Positions 54,940-63,526 are shown, counted from the stretch's first letter. The stretch is DNA of 64,000 bases from Sediminibacterium salmoneum NBRC 103935 (GCF_000511175.1 NZ_KI866530.1:1548919-1612918), one strand, 5' to 3'. Made by a program: numbers and translations. The notes: a model not told the origin generated them from the sequence alone.

Positions 54940-55049
54940 TTATCCACAAGATTAAAGGGGCTGCAATCCTTTCCTATCTTGCATTCCAGACGAAATGGCA
55001 TTAAAGGCACTGTATAACCTGTGAATTACTGTGGATAAGCCGTGAATAA
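54940..55049. promoter_or_regulatory. DnaA-box-like cluster upstream of the dcw operon
   Basis: Two perfect DnaA-box sequences: TTATCCACA (54940-54948) and its reverse complement TGTGGATAA (55030-55038). Two near-matches flank the second: TGTGAATTA (55020-55028) and CGTGAATAA (55041-55049). They occupy the gap between mraZ and queA. They might allow DnaA control of the division genes or be part of an origin-like region; function is not shown. Confidence 0.5.
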
Positions 55050-55062
55050 CAATGAAAATCGC

Positions 55063-56415
55063 ATGAAACACCCGTCAAACCTGCATATTGAAGACTTTAA
55101 CTACGAGCTGCCCAACGAGAAAATCGCCAAATATCCGCTGGAACAGCGGGATCAGAGCAAGCTGCTGATTTACGGGGCACCCCAATTTTCGGAGACGGCC
55201 GAGCCAAATTCAGGTGAAACAGGCCCTGTTTCGGGAAATGGTATTTCTATTAGAGAGTCAGTCTATGCAAACATAGCCGATGAACTCCCCCAGGGAAGCC
55301 TATTGGTATTCAATGATACCAAAGTGGTAGAAGCCCGACTCTTGTTCCAAAAGCCTACCGGAGGTATAATTGAATTGTTCTGTTTAGAGCCTTCGGATCA
55401 GTACGGCGATATAACTACAGCGATGCTACAAAAGGGTTCTGTGCAATGGAAGTGCTTGGTGGGAGGAGCCAAGAAATGGAAGGAAGGGGCGGTGTTTCTA
55501 GAAGTAGCTGCGAGCGAGCATAGCCAAGACAGTTTTGATCGACCCAACCCCCAAAAACCGTTAAAAATCTTTGCCAATAAGGTAGAAATACTGAGCGATT
55601 GTTTCCTTATTGAATTCAGCTGGGAACCAGCAGCACTAAGCTTTGCAGAAGTTTTGCATTTAGCAGGAGATATTCCTCTCCCTCCCTATTTAAACAGAGA
55701 GACAGAAGAATCAGATAAAGAAAGATACCAGACCATTTATGCAAAGCACGATGGTTCGGTGGCAGCACCAACCGCAGGATTGCATTTTACTTCATCCGTA
55801 TTTGAAAAACTAGCAAAGAAAAATATTCATAAAGGATATGTAACACTGCATGTTGGGGCCGGTACTTTTAAACCGGTGAAAGCCGCACAAATGAAGGATC
55901 ATGAAATGCATGCAGAATTCATTGATGTAAATCGTGCAACCATTGAGCAGTTGTTGGCGCATGTTGCATTGGGTATTATAGCGGTGGGAACAACATCGCT
56001 GCGTACGCTGGAAAGCCTTTACTGGATTGGCGTTAAGACTTTGCGGAATCCATCAATTGCAGCCGCAGACTTGCAAGTGTCACAGTGGGAACCATATGGT
56101 GGTGCAGATAGTGAAAATAATACTGCGAAAGTATATACCGCTGAAGAATCCTTAACTGCCCTACTACATTGGATGCAACAAAACAATGCAGACCGCATTA
56201 TTACGAAAACACAAATCATCATTGCGCCAGGATACATATTCAGAATCATTCGTGCCTTGGTAACCAATTTTCATCAACCTCAAAGCACATTGTTACTTTT
56301 GATATCTGCTATTGTAGGAGATGATTGGAGAAGCATTTATGACTATGCCTTAAAGCACGAATATCGTTTTCTATCTTATGGAGATGGTTCTATACTTTGG
56401 GTCAATCCTGCATGA
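55063..56415 (+). CDS. queA: tRNA preQ1(34) S-adenosylmethionine ribosyltransferase-isomerase
   Basis: 450 residues from MKHPSNLHIEDFNYELPNEK; a GTG seven codons upstream is an alternative start. QueA motifs: FNYELPNEKIAKYPLEQRD, LLVFNDTKVVEARL, YQTIYAKHDGSVAAPTAGLH and GAGTFKPV. It makes epoxyqueuosine in tRNA wobble position 34. It is longer than the ~350-residue norm through inserted low-complexity loops (about 45-70 and 325-370). It is convergent with the histidine kinase gene and overlaps its 3' end by 14 bp. Confidence 0.93.
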   Translation: MKHPSNLHIEDFNYELPNEKIAKYPLEQRDQSKLLIYGAPQFSETAEPNSGETGPVSGNGISIRESVYANIADELPQGSLLVFNDTKVVEARLLFQKPTGGIIELFCLEPSDQYGDITTAMLQKGSVQWKCLVGGAKKWKEGAVFLEVAASEHSQDSFDRPNPQKPLKIFANKVEILSDCFLIEFSWEPAALSFAEVLHLAGDIPLPPYLNRETEESDKERYQTIYAKHDGSVAAPTAGLHFTSSVFEKLAKKNIHKGYVTLHVGAGTFKPVKAAQMKDHEMHAEFIDVNRATIEQLLAHVALGIIAVGTTSLRTLESLYWIGVKTLRNPSIAAADLQVSQWEPYGGADSENNTAKVYTAEESLTALLHWMQQNNADRIITKTQIIIAPGYIFRIIRALVTNFHQPQSTLLLLISAIVGDDWRSIYDYALKHEYRFLSYGDGSILWVNPA

Positions 56416-57727
56416 GCGGCACTTCAATTGTAAACGAAGTTCCTTTGCCAATGGCACTGTCCACTTTTATTTTACCCTTGTGTGCATCAATAACGGTTTT
56501 CACATAGCTCATGCCTAAGCCAAAACCTTTTACGTTATGCAGATTGCCCGTATGCGCACGATAAAACTTTTCAAAAATGCGCTTCACCGATTCTTTGTTC
56601 ATACCAATTCCATTGTCTTGAACACGCAATACAAAATGGTTCTTGGTACTATGCGATGATACAATAATGCGGACAGGGTCCTGAGAGTATTTGATAGCAT
56701 TGTCGATTAAATTAGAAATCATATTTCTGAAATGCGTATCGTCTGCACTAATGGTGTCGTTGGAAGCATTTAAAAGAAAATCAATATTGCCGTTTTTATC
56801 CTGCAATTGCAACGCAAAAGTACCCGCGACTTCACGCACCATTTCATGAACAGACACTTTAGACAAATTCAAATTCAACTCTTGCTTCTCTAAAAAAGCA
56901 GCTTGTAAAATGGTTTCCACATGCTTGTTCATGCGGATATTTTCTTCTTTGATAATATTGGTAAAATAAGCCCCTTTTTCAGGGTTGGCTTGCACTTTCG
57001 GACTCTTGAGTGCATCCACCGCAAGGGATATGGTAGCCAGTGGCGTTTTGAACTCATGGGTCATATTGTTGATGAAATCGCTTTTAATTTGAGATAGCTT
57101 TTTCTGATTCAATAAGGTCTTTACTGTTACATAGAAAGCCGCCAGAATAATCAGAAAGAATGTGACGGCCCCCATTAAAATCCAACGAAGTGAATACCAA
57201 ACTTGATTGGCTAGGTCTGGAACGATGATTATCAACAATTCATTGGCTTCATTCAAAGCCAGATTATCCGTATCCCTAATAATCGGATAATAATTGCGCT
57301 TGTTATTGATTGTATCCCAAAATTCTTGTTCATATCCAGTAGAATAAAATTCATAGTCACCCTCTACATCAGAAATAGCAAATTCAAACTTCAGGTTATT
57401 CAATTTAACCCGCTGAAATTCTTTGGAAATTTTATCTCTTACTTCTTCCATCGTGAATCGCTCTTCAACGGTAGGCTGACGGAACAGTTTAATTTGTAAT
57501 TCAGAACCCAGCAAGAATCCACCCCTTCTATTTAAACGAAGCGGTTGCGAAGAGCGAGTAGACTTACCAATGTCATTCGCAACATTAAACCCAACCATAT
57601 TTATTTTCTCAATCAACTGCGTCCTGGTTACTTCCATCAGGTTATCAAACCAAGAGGCCTGCAACAGGAATAAGCCACAGAGTGAAAGCGAAATTAGTAT
57701 AACAATAATGGGGAAGGTTCTCTTCAT
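56402..57727 (-). CDS. Sensor histidine kinase (orphan)
   Basis: 441 residues from MKRTFPIIVILISLSLCGL. Two membrane segments (about 5-27 and 200-225) flank a periplasmic sensor region of ~170 residues; then a HisKA domain with NNMTHEFKTPLATISLA and an HATPase with NLIDNAIKYS, VQDNGIGMN and GFGLGMSYVK. All kinase motifs are intact. No response regulator is adjacent. Its signal is unknown. Confidence 0.92.
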   Translation of the reverse strand: MKRTFPIIVILISLSLCGLFLLQASWFDNLMEVTRTQLIEKINMVGFNVANDIGKSTRSSQPLRLNRRGGFLLGSELQIKLFRQPTVEERFTMEEVRDKISKEFQRVKLNNLKFEFAISDVEGDYEFYSTGYEQEFWDTINNKRNYYPIIRDTDNLALNEANELLIIIVPDLANQVWYSLRWILMGAVTFFLIILAAFYVTVKTLLNQKKLSQIKSDFINNMTHEFKTPLATISLAVDALKSPKVQANPEKGAYFTNIIKEENIRMNKHVETILQAAFLEKQELNLNLSKVSVHEMVREVAGTFALQLQDKNGNIDFLLNASNDTISADDTHFRNMISNLIDNAIKYSQDPVRIIVSSHSTKNHFVLRVQDNGIGMNKESVKRIFEKFYRAHTGNLHNVKGFGLGMSYVKTVIDAHKGKIKVDSAIGKGTSFTIEVPLMQD

Positions 57728-57851
57728 GCGAAGCAAATATAAAATGAAAAAGTCCAGACCCTGGGGTATCTACCCGTTGTCAGGCTTTTTTAACGAGAAT
57801 TTTTAACAATTGGTACGGAAAATAAATATTATTCTTATCTTTTGAATACGA

Positions 57852-58400
57852 ATGGAACTAAATAAAGGAATATTATTGTTGTCGGACCCCTTTTTAAAGG
57901 ATCCCAATTTTATAAGAACTGCCGTATTAATCTGCGAACACAATGAGGAGGGAGATGTTGGTTTTATCCTCAATAAAAAAACCAATCAATACTTGGGAGA
58001 CTTAGTAGAAATAGCAGAGGGAATAGCACTGCCCGTTTTTGAAGGCGGGCCTGTAGAGCAACACACCCTACACTTTATACACCGCAGACCCGATATCATT
58101 CAGGAAGGTTTAGAAATTACCAAAGGGATTTATTGGGGAGGTGATTTTGATGTAGCCATTGCGGCCTTACACAACAAAGAAATTACAGAAAACCAGATTC
58201 GCTTTTTCATGGGCTATAGCGGATGGAGCAACGGCCAATTGCAGGAAGAAATTGATGAAAAGAGTTGGATCCTTACACAGTCCGACCCGGGCATCCTATT
58301 CATAGACGAACCGCATCAAATCTGGAAACGCAGCTTACAACAGCTGGGCGGCGAATACGCACAAATGACCAACTACCCTATTGATCCGCAGTTGAATTAA
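57852..58400 (+). CDS. YqgE/AlgH (DUF179) family protein
   Basis: 182 residues: NKGILLLSDPFLKDPNFIRT, HNEEGDVGFILNKK, EGGPVEQHTLHFIH and FFMGYSGWSNGQLQEEI are the usual AlgH family blocks. Function is unproven; in some pseudomonads AlgH affects alginate production. It is convergent with the membrane protein at the end of the bacteriocin locus, 24 bp between stops. Confidence 0.92.
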   Translation: MELNKGILLLSDPFLKDPNFIRTAVLICEHNEEGDVGFILNKKTNQYLGDLVEIAEGIALPVFEGGPVEQHTLHFIHRRPDIIQEGLEITKGIYWGGDFDVAIAALHNKEITENQIRFFMGYSGWSNGQLQEEIDEKSWILTQSDPGILFIDEPHQIWKRSLQQLGGEYAQMTNYPIDPQLN

Positions 58401-58424
58401 CATCGGTTCTCGTGATTTTTTTAT

Positions 58425-59009
58425 TTACTGATTTGCCATTTTCTTTTTAGCAGATTTGCCAAAAACAATTGCCAGTAACCAAGGAGAAGGAATCGTATCC
58501 TCTTTATCCAAAGTTTCATTGGGGAACTTGTTATAAAAATAAAAGGCAACGAAATTCACAAACTGAAAAGAAAGAAAAGAGAGCCCTAAGGAACGATAGG
58601 AAAGTTTGTATCCGAAAATGGTCGTGGAAATAATGGGAAGGATAATATTGAAACAGATTGCGACACCCATTAAAACCATCAATATCTGGGGTTTCTTTAA
58701 AAAGCCTTTGCTATGCTGATACACCCATTGCTCTAACCGAAAAATCCAAGAAAACTTTTTTAATTCATCCCTCAGACGCCTTGGGGTTTTAAAGAATGAA
58801 GGATTTTTTAATCCTGCATACAAAAGATGCCAAGCAAATACATTGAGGCAAACTGAATTCACCCAATCTTGAAAAAGCATAGGTTGAGATAGAGGGAATA
58901 AAACAGCCTGAAAGTTTGGAAATATTATTGCTAATGGCAATAGAATGAAATTAAAAAAAATTCCATGCAGCAGCAAAATAACGACGAAGGGATTCTTACT
59001 TTGATTCAT
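58425..59009 (-). CDS. Unknown membrane protein at the end of the bacteriocin locus
   Basis: 194 residues from MNQSKNPFVVILLLHG (a longer frame starts 21 bp upstream). Four or five membrane helices with a basic interhelix region (RRLRDELKKFSWIFRLEQW). Not recognised. It overlaps the C39 ABC gene by 14 bp, so it is translationally coupled to the exporter; an immunity or secretion-accessory role is an inference from position only. Confidence 0.75.
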   Translation of the reverse strand: MNQSKNPFVVILLLHGIFFNFILLPLAIIFPNFQAVLFPLSQPMLFQDWVNSVCLNVFAWHLLYAGLKNPSFFKTPRRLRDELKKFSWIFRLEQWVYQHSKGFLKKPQILMVLMGVAICFNIILPIISTTIFGYKLSYRSLGLSFLSFQFVNFVAFYFYNKFPNETLDKEDTIPSPWLLAIVFGKSAKKKMANQ

Positions 59010-61155
59010 GATGATTCCAGAGTTGGGCATACTGCCCGTTTAAGTTTAATAAGTACGAGTGTGAACCCTGTTCAATTAAATTGCCTTTATTCAATACCAG
59101 AATTTGATCACAATGTTTAATTGTGGTTAATCGATGTGCAATAATGATGATGGTTTTTGCTTGTTCCTTAAACCATTGCAAAGCATTTTGTACTTTTTGT
59201 TCACTAGCGGGATCTAAACTGCTGGTAGCTTCATCCAGTATTAAAATATCAGGATCTCGGTACAATGCACGGGCAATAGCCAACCTTTGCTTTTGTCCTC
59301 CAGAAAAATTAGCACCCTGTTCATTCACCACACTATGATAAGAATTAGGTAACTGTTCAATAAACTCATCTGTTCCTAACAACTTCGAAAGGAAGATTAT
59401 TTTTTGCATATCGGGTTCATAATCCCCCACTGCTATATTATCTACAATGGAGCCGCTAAACAAGTCAATCTGCTGTGGTACCACCCCCACTCTTTTCCGC
59501 AGGCTTCTAGTGCTAATATGCTGAAGGTCTAATCCCCCAATGGTAATTTGGCCTTTCTGTAAAGGATAAAGGTTTTGCAGCAAAGAGGAAAGCGTAGATT
59601 TACCACTTCCACTTTCGCCCACCACAGCCGTGCTTTTGCCTTTTGATATAGTTAAACTTAAATCATCAAAAACAGTGGCACGGGTGCCATATCTGAACTG
59701 AATATGCTTCAGTTCAATATCCCCGATTAAATCAGAAGACAGTTCCACTTTTGCATCAGCAGAAGTTTCTGTTTCCAAATCAATGATTTCAAATAAACGA
59801 TCTGCAGCAATCAAAGCATCCTGAATAGACTTATTGGCCCCAATTAAAGAAGAAGCAGGACCCGTAAAATAACCTACCAAGGCATAAAATGAGAGAAGCT
59901 CTCCCGGTGTTAATTCTCGCTGAATCACAAAATACGAGCCCAACCATAACAGCAGTATGGTAAAAAATCTGGTAAAAAATTCAACACCATTGCCGATCCA
60001 TAGCGCATATTTACTGGCATAGTAAATGGAATGCAAAAGCCGAACAAAACGGCTCTCGGTTTTTTCATTGGAGAAAGATTCTAAGCCAAATTTTTTAATG
60101 GTACCCACAGCATGTAAACTCTCCACCAATTGGGTTTCCAACTCTGCACTCTCTTCCATTAATTGGCGTTGCCATTTTTTATTGATTCTATTGCTAATCC
60201 AATAAAGCAGTGTGTAAATAGGAATCAACATAAGCATAATTAAAGCCAGCTTCCAATAATACAGAAACATAATCCCTACACTAAAAACAACAATAAGTAT
60301 ATTAACCAATAAGTTCAAGGCAACTGAGTTAATGAAGTCTCTGATTTTAACCGCATCGTTTACCCTACTAATAATTTCACCCACTCGCATGGTATCAAAG
60401 AATCGCTGCGGCAATTGAAGTAGGTGCTTATAGTAGCCTAAAATGAGTTGCGCATCCATCATTTGACCCGATTGAACTCCCAATAAAGATTTATAATATC
60501 CAATAATGATTTGAAAACCCAAGAATGCAATCATACCCACACTCATGATATTCAATAACTGAAGATTGCCTTCCACCAATACAAAGTCTATTAGCTTCTG
60601 CATATAAATAGAAGTAGAAAGACCAAGTAGCGTATAAACAATTGCTCCCAAGAAAGCCTGGGAAAGCATAGAGGAATGAGGTTGAACAAGCTTCCAGAAA
60701 CGATGCAGATTTGATTTTTTTTGTTTGCCTTTTACAAAATTGTCTCCAGGGAGTACTAGTAAAATGACTCCAGACCATAAAGTCATAAAATCCTTTTGTG
60801 GCTTCGTAACAAACTGACCATCGCCGGGATCCATATACACAATGGACTTAGAACTGACTTTATAAATGACAACATAATGATGCAAGCCATTGGGAAGGAC
60901 CAAGTGCGCAATGGCAGGGAGTGGGATTTTCGAAAGGCTCTCCAAAGTTCCTTTTGCCCCCTTGGCTTGAAATCCAAGTTTTTCGGCAGCTTCAATCAAC
61001 CCTAATACATTAGTACCTCTTTTATCCGTACCTGCATATTGACGAATTCTACTAACAGATAATTCCAACTGGTAATGCATGGCAACAGAGGCCAAACAGG
61101 CAGCACCGCAATCGGTAATATCACGTTGCTGGATACGAAGATTAGCTTTTAACAT
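58996..61155 (-). CDS. C39 peptidase-containing bacteriocin ABC exporter
   Basis: 719 residues from MLKANLRIQQRDITDCGAAC; 40 upstream codons overlap the adaptor gene and lack family similarity. Domains: C39 peptidase (1-130; Cys16 in DCGAACLASVAMHY, His93 in HHYVVIY, Asp109 in DPGDG), six-helix exporter domain (about 160-450), and ATPase with GESGSGKST, FSGGQKQRLAIARAL and LILDEATSSLD. Such exporters cleave double-glycine leaders and secrete the peptide. Both GG-leader genes lie upstream in the same orientation. Confidence 0.94.
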   Translation of the reverse strand: MLKANLRIQQRDITDCGAACLASVAMHYQLELSVSRIRQYAGTDKRGTNVLGLIEAAEKLGFQAKGAKGTLESLSKIPLPAIAHLVLPNGLHHYVVIYKVSSKSIVYMDPGDGQFVTKPQKDFMTLWSGVILLVLPGDNFVKGKQKKSNLHRFWKLVQPHSSMLSQAFLGAIVYTLLGLSTSIYMQKLIDFVLVEGNLQLLNIMSVGMIAFLGFQIIIGYYKSLLGVQSGQMMDAQLILGYYKHLLQLPQRFFDTMRVGEIISRVNDAVKIRDFINSVALNLLVNILIVVFSVGIMFLYYWKLALIMLMLIPIYTLLYWISNRINKKWQRQLMEESAELETQLVESLHAVGTIKKFGLESFSNEKTESRFVRLLHSIYYASKYALWIGNGVEFFTRFFTILLLWLGSYFVIQRELTPGELLSFYALVGYFTGPASSLIGANKSIQDALIAADRLFEIIDLETETSADAKVELSSDLIGDIELKHIQFRYGTRATVFDDLSLTISKGKSTAVVGESGSGKSTLSSLLQNLYPLQKGQITIGGLDLQHISTRSLRKRVGVVPQQIDLFSGSIVDNIAVGDYEPDMQKIIFLSKLLGTDEFIEQLPNSYHSVVNEQGANFSGGQKQRLAIARALYRDPDILILDEATSSLDPASEQKVQNALQWFKEQAKTIIIIAHRLTTIKHCDQILVLNKGNLIEQGSHSYLLNLNGQYAQLWNHHESK

Positions 61156-62278
61156 GTGCAACGGGATTAAACCAATCATCCATGGTGTCAAACAAAAGAT
61201 TCCAGAGCGACCGTTCCGTAACGATGAATCTGGCCTGAAAACTGAGGCCCTTTTTAATCTTACCAATGTATCCATTCTTCATATTCAACTGCACATTATC
61301 GATGTTACAGTGTACTTTAAAAACAGGCTGGTTATTGATGAGAGAGTAATCATTTTCAATGGCAAACACTTTACCCGAAAGCAGGCCAAAATATTGGTAG
61401 TCAAAAGCATCCATTTGAAACTTAGCAACATGGCCAATGGTAAGCATTCCAATATCTTTTGTAGACAAATAACACTCCGCCACCAGTTTGGTCAAAGGAG
61501 AAACCAAACAAAGGGATTCTCCGGCTGTAACCACCCCTCCTATGTATCGAGTATTAATATTTTGGATAACACCGGCCACAGGGGCATGTATAAAATGATT
61601 GGACTGATCCACTTCAATCTGGCTTTTTTGCGATTGATATAAAGATTTATCCAAAAGAAATTGCTGCAAGTCGTTTTGCCAGGATATCAGCTGGTTATTT
61701 TTAAACGCATTAAAAGAAGCAACTAATCGGTCCAGCTCAATTTGTTTATCAAAATGTTCTTTACGGGCAATTACTTTCTCGGCTAAGAGTGAAGTATAAA
61801 TAGTTAATTCATTAGTCACTTTCTTAATGGCGGATTGTTGATCGGACATTTGAAATTGAAACTTACTTAGTTGCTCTTTATAAAGAGGGGTTGCTAAAGA
61901 TGCTAAAGGAAGTTGGCCAATGGCATCTTTTTGTTCCGTTAACAAACGAAGATCTTGTATGTACTTGTTTTTTTGATTCAGTTCAATTTGATTCAGTTGC
62001 CTTTTCGGTTCAGATACCCTATCCTTAATCATGGCAATCAGCTGCCCTTGCTTCACAGTATCTCCTTCTTGTACATACAGCTGATCAATATGCCCTGTAA
62101 GCATTGATTTCACTTCGGTTCTTTCACTTGCTGGCCGAATGACTCCATTCGTCCTTATTGATATGGAGGTTTTGATGAATGGTAAAACAGAAAAAGAAGC
62201 AATGACCATAGTCAGAATAATCCAATATAGCCATTGCCGTGGGGGAAAATAAATGATATTGATATTGGGGGGGAGCAT
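61142..62278 (-). CDS. HlyD-family adaptor (membrane fusion protein)
   Basis: 378 residues: one N-terminal membrane helix (WLYWIILTMVIASFSVLPFI), a lipoyl/barrel half (NGVIRPASERTEVKSMLTGH, VQEGDTVKQGQLI), a long coiled-coil hairpin (about 110-220), and the second barrel half with HAPVAGVIQNINTRYIGG. It couples the C39 ABC exporter to the outer envelope. The ABC start overlaps its stop by 14 bp and the CPBP gene ends 2 bp upstream. Confidence 0.9.
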   Translation of the reverse strand: MLPPNINIIYFPPRQWLYWIILTMVIASFSVLPFIKTSISIRTNGVIRPASERTEVKSMLTGHIDQLYVQEGDTVKQGQLIAMIKDRVSEPKRQLNQIELNQKNKYIQDLRLLTEQKDAIGQLPLASLATPLYKEQLSKFQFQMSDQQSAIKKVTNELTIYTSLLAEKVIARKEHFDKQIELDRLVASFNAFKNNQLISWQNDLQQFLLDKSLYQSQKSQIEVDQSNHFIHAPVAGVIQNINTRYIGGVVTAGESLCLVSPLTKLVAECYLSTKDIGMLTIGHVAKFQMDAFDYQYFGLLSGKVFAIENDYSLINNQPVFKVHCNIDNVQLNMKNGYIGKIKKGLSFQARFIVTERSLWNLLFDTMDDWFNPVAHVKS

Positions 62279-62280
62279 GG

Positions 62281-62748
62281 TTACAAAGCATATTGAGTTA
62301 AAAAGCCCAAGAAATTATATATAGAATGTGATATTGCCACTGGCAATAATGGATAAATTTTTTTCTCTATAGAAACCAAGAATAATATCCCATACACTAC
62401 CCCTGAAATAAATGTTTTTGCCATATACTCAATTGAGTAATAATGAAGCAACCCAAATATTGTGGCTGATATTAAACAAGCTTCTAATAGTTTACTAGGA
62501 TATCTCTTAACAATAAACCCAATAATAGAGTATTGAATTAAATATGTTTCTAAGATTGGTGCAACAATAACTGCCATTAGAAATGCCTCAAGACTAGAGT
62601 CAAATTGTGGACCAGCAGAATGATTTGGAAAAAGGACATACGAAAAAATAATAGTTACTATCAAGTCAAAAATTATTACATAAAAGACTAGCAAAGAAAT
62701 CCTTCTCTTAGCAAGAGACGTAATTAATTGAATAAATAAGTTTGTCAT
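62281..62748 (-). CDS. CPBP-family intramembrane protease homologue (possible immunity protein)
   Basis: 155 residues, about five membrane helices. Motif 1 is reduced to PILETYLIQY (a single Glu, no EExxxR); motif 2 FGLLHYY and motif 3 HSIYNF are kept. CPBP (Abi) proteins are often bacteriocin immunity proteins or prenyl proteases. The position after the two peptide genes suggests self-immunity; the degraded first motif makes proteolysis doubtful. It is visibly more AT-rich than most of the window. Confidence 0.8.
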   Translation of the reverse strand: MTNLFIQLITSLAKRRISLLVFYVIIFDLIVTIIFSYVLFPNHSAGPQFDSSLEAFLMAVIVAPILETYLIQYSIIGFIVKRYPSKLLEACLISATIFGLLHYYSIEYMAKTFISGVVYGILFLVSIEKKIYPLLPVAISHSIYNFLGFLTQYAL

Positions 62749-62764
62749 ATTTCTTTTTAGTTCT

Positions 62765-62804
62765 TAAAAAAACAAAATAATGGTTGGGTAAACCCAACCA
62801 TTAT
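62765..62804 (-). terminator. Strong intrinsic terminator/attenuator between peptide and export genes
   Basis: A near-perfect 13-bp inverted repeat (62777-62789 with 62792-62804; core ATGGTTGGGT / ACCCAACCAT) is followed on the minus strand by TTTTGTTTTTTT. It sits 2 bp after the stop of the second peptide gene and 16 bp before the CPBP start. Partial read-through would give much more peptide than exporter mRNA. Confidence 0.9.
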
Positions 62805-62806
62805 AA

Positions 62807-63001
62807 TTACTTTTTCAAATTTGCTGGAAGTGAATGTTGGTATTCGACTGCATCTTTCGAAAAAGTCCAAATTGCTTTTCCGGTAGCACCTACTACATAA
62901 AAAAAGTCATACCAAAAACCACCACCATCAATTGTTTGAATTTCTTCAAATGACATTTCTGTAATTCCAGAAAATTCATTTAGGTTTAATTTCTTGTTCA
63001 T
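62807..63001 (-). CDS. GG-leader bacteriocin-like peptide A
   Basis: 64 residues. The leader MNKKLNLNEFSGITEMSFEE ends in IQTIDGGG, a double-glycine processing site matching the C39 exporter. The mature part of ~36 residues is aromatic-rich (FWYDFFYVVGATGKAIW) with a basic end (LPANLKK). Likely a secreted membrane-active peptide. The 16-bp gap to peptide B implies co-transcription. Not recognised as a named family. Confidence 0.82.
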   Translation of the reverse strand: MNKKLNLNEFSGITEMSFEEIQTIDGGGFWYDFFYVVGATGKAIWTFSKDAVEYQHSLPANLKK

Positions 63002-63017
63002 GATAAATTTTTTAAAA

Positions 63018-63209
63018 TTATTTTAATGAATTCCATCCATCCTTTAACCCTTTTTTGCACTCATCCCAGTTTTCTTTGATGTCCTTAAGAACTTCAAACA
63101 AAACAACCTTTTTGAATAATTCACCAAAAAAGCCTCCTCCATTAATCTCCAGCGATTCCTCGGTACTCAGGTTTACTAAACCGAGCTGTTCAAATGATAC
63201 TTTTTTCAT
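63018..63209 (-). CDS. GG-leader bacteriocin-like peptide B
   Basis: 63 residues. The leader (VSFEQLGLVNLSTEESLEI) ends NGGG; the mature part of ~37 residues (FFGELFKKVVLFEVLKDI then KENWDECKKGLKDGWNSLK) looks like an amphipathic helix, with one Cys and a GLKDG (GxxxG) element. Directly upstream of peptide A with similar leader size, it fits the second peptide of a two-peptide bacteriocin. Its start lies 4 bp after the end of another open frame (see 63210-63567). Confidence 0.82.
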   Translation of the reverse strand: MKKVSFEQLGLVNLSTEESLEINGGGFFGELFKKVVLFEVLKDIKENWDECKKGLKDGWNSLK

Positions 63210-63433
63210 TTTACTTAAATTTAAAAGACCTGTCTTTCGCCATGGTTATTTCAGCGTCACGCAGAAGTCCCGCTACCGTGAACTCGGGTTGGTTTACTTG
63301 TTGCAACAAGGTTTTGTTCTGAACAGTACGAAGGAACCAATAAGACCAAATAAACGGAAAGGCAGTTTTAGCAAAAAAGGTGGGTTATTTAACGGTGCTA
63401 GAAGTTTTGCTATGCAAACAAAAAAGTGATATC

Positions 63434-63460
63434 GAATCATAATGATGATACTTATGATTC
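63434..63460 (-). repeat. Inverted repeat downstream of yoeB
   Basis: GAATCATAA and TTATGATTC pair perfectly across 9 bp. On the minus strand a T6 run follows after about seven bases, so this may weakly terminate the toxin-antitoxin transcript ahead of the bacteriocin genes. Confidence 0.4.
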
Positions 63461-63510
63461 AATAAAAGAAAAAAAATCTAAAAACAATAGAGGAATAATA
63501 CTAGAAAAAG

Positions 63511-63526
63511 ACCGTGATTTCACGGT
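63511..63526. repeat. Short palindrome upstream of the bacteriocin locus
   Basis: ACCGTGA-tt-TCACGGT, perfect 7-bp arms. It may be an operator or part of a hairpin between yoeB and the peptide genes; no factor can be named. Confidence 0.35.

Noticed and set aside
61156..61275. 40-residue extension upstream of the C39 exporter
   Set aside because: It would bury the peptidase start and lies fully inside the HlyD gene; the conserved domain begins at the later ATG.
61079..61642. 187-residue plus-strand frame across the ABC/HlyD junction
   Set aside because: Antisense to two well-supported export genes; no recognisable motif.
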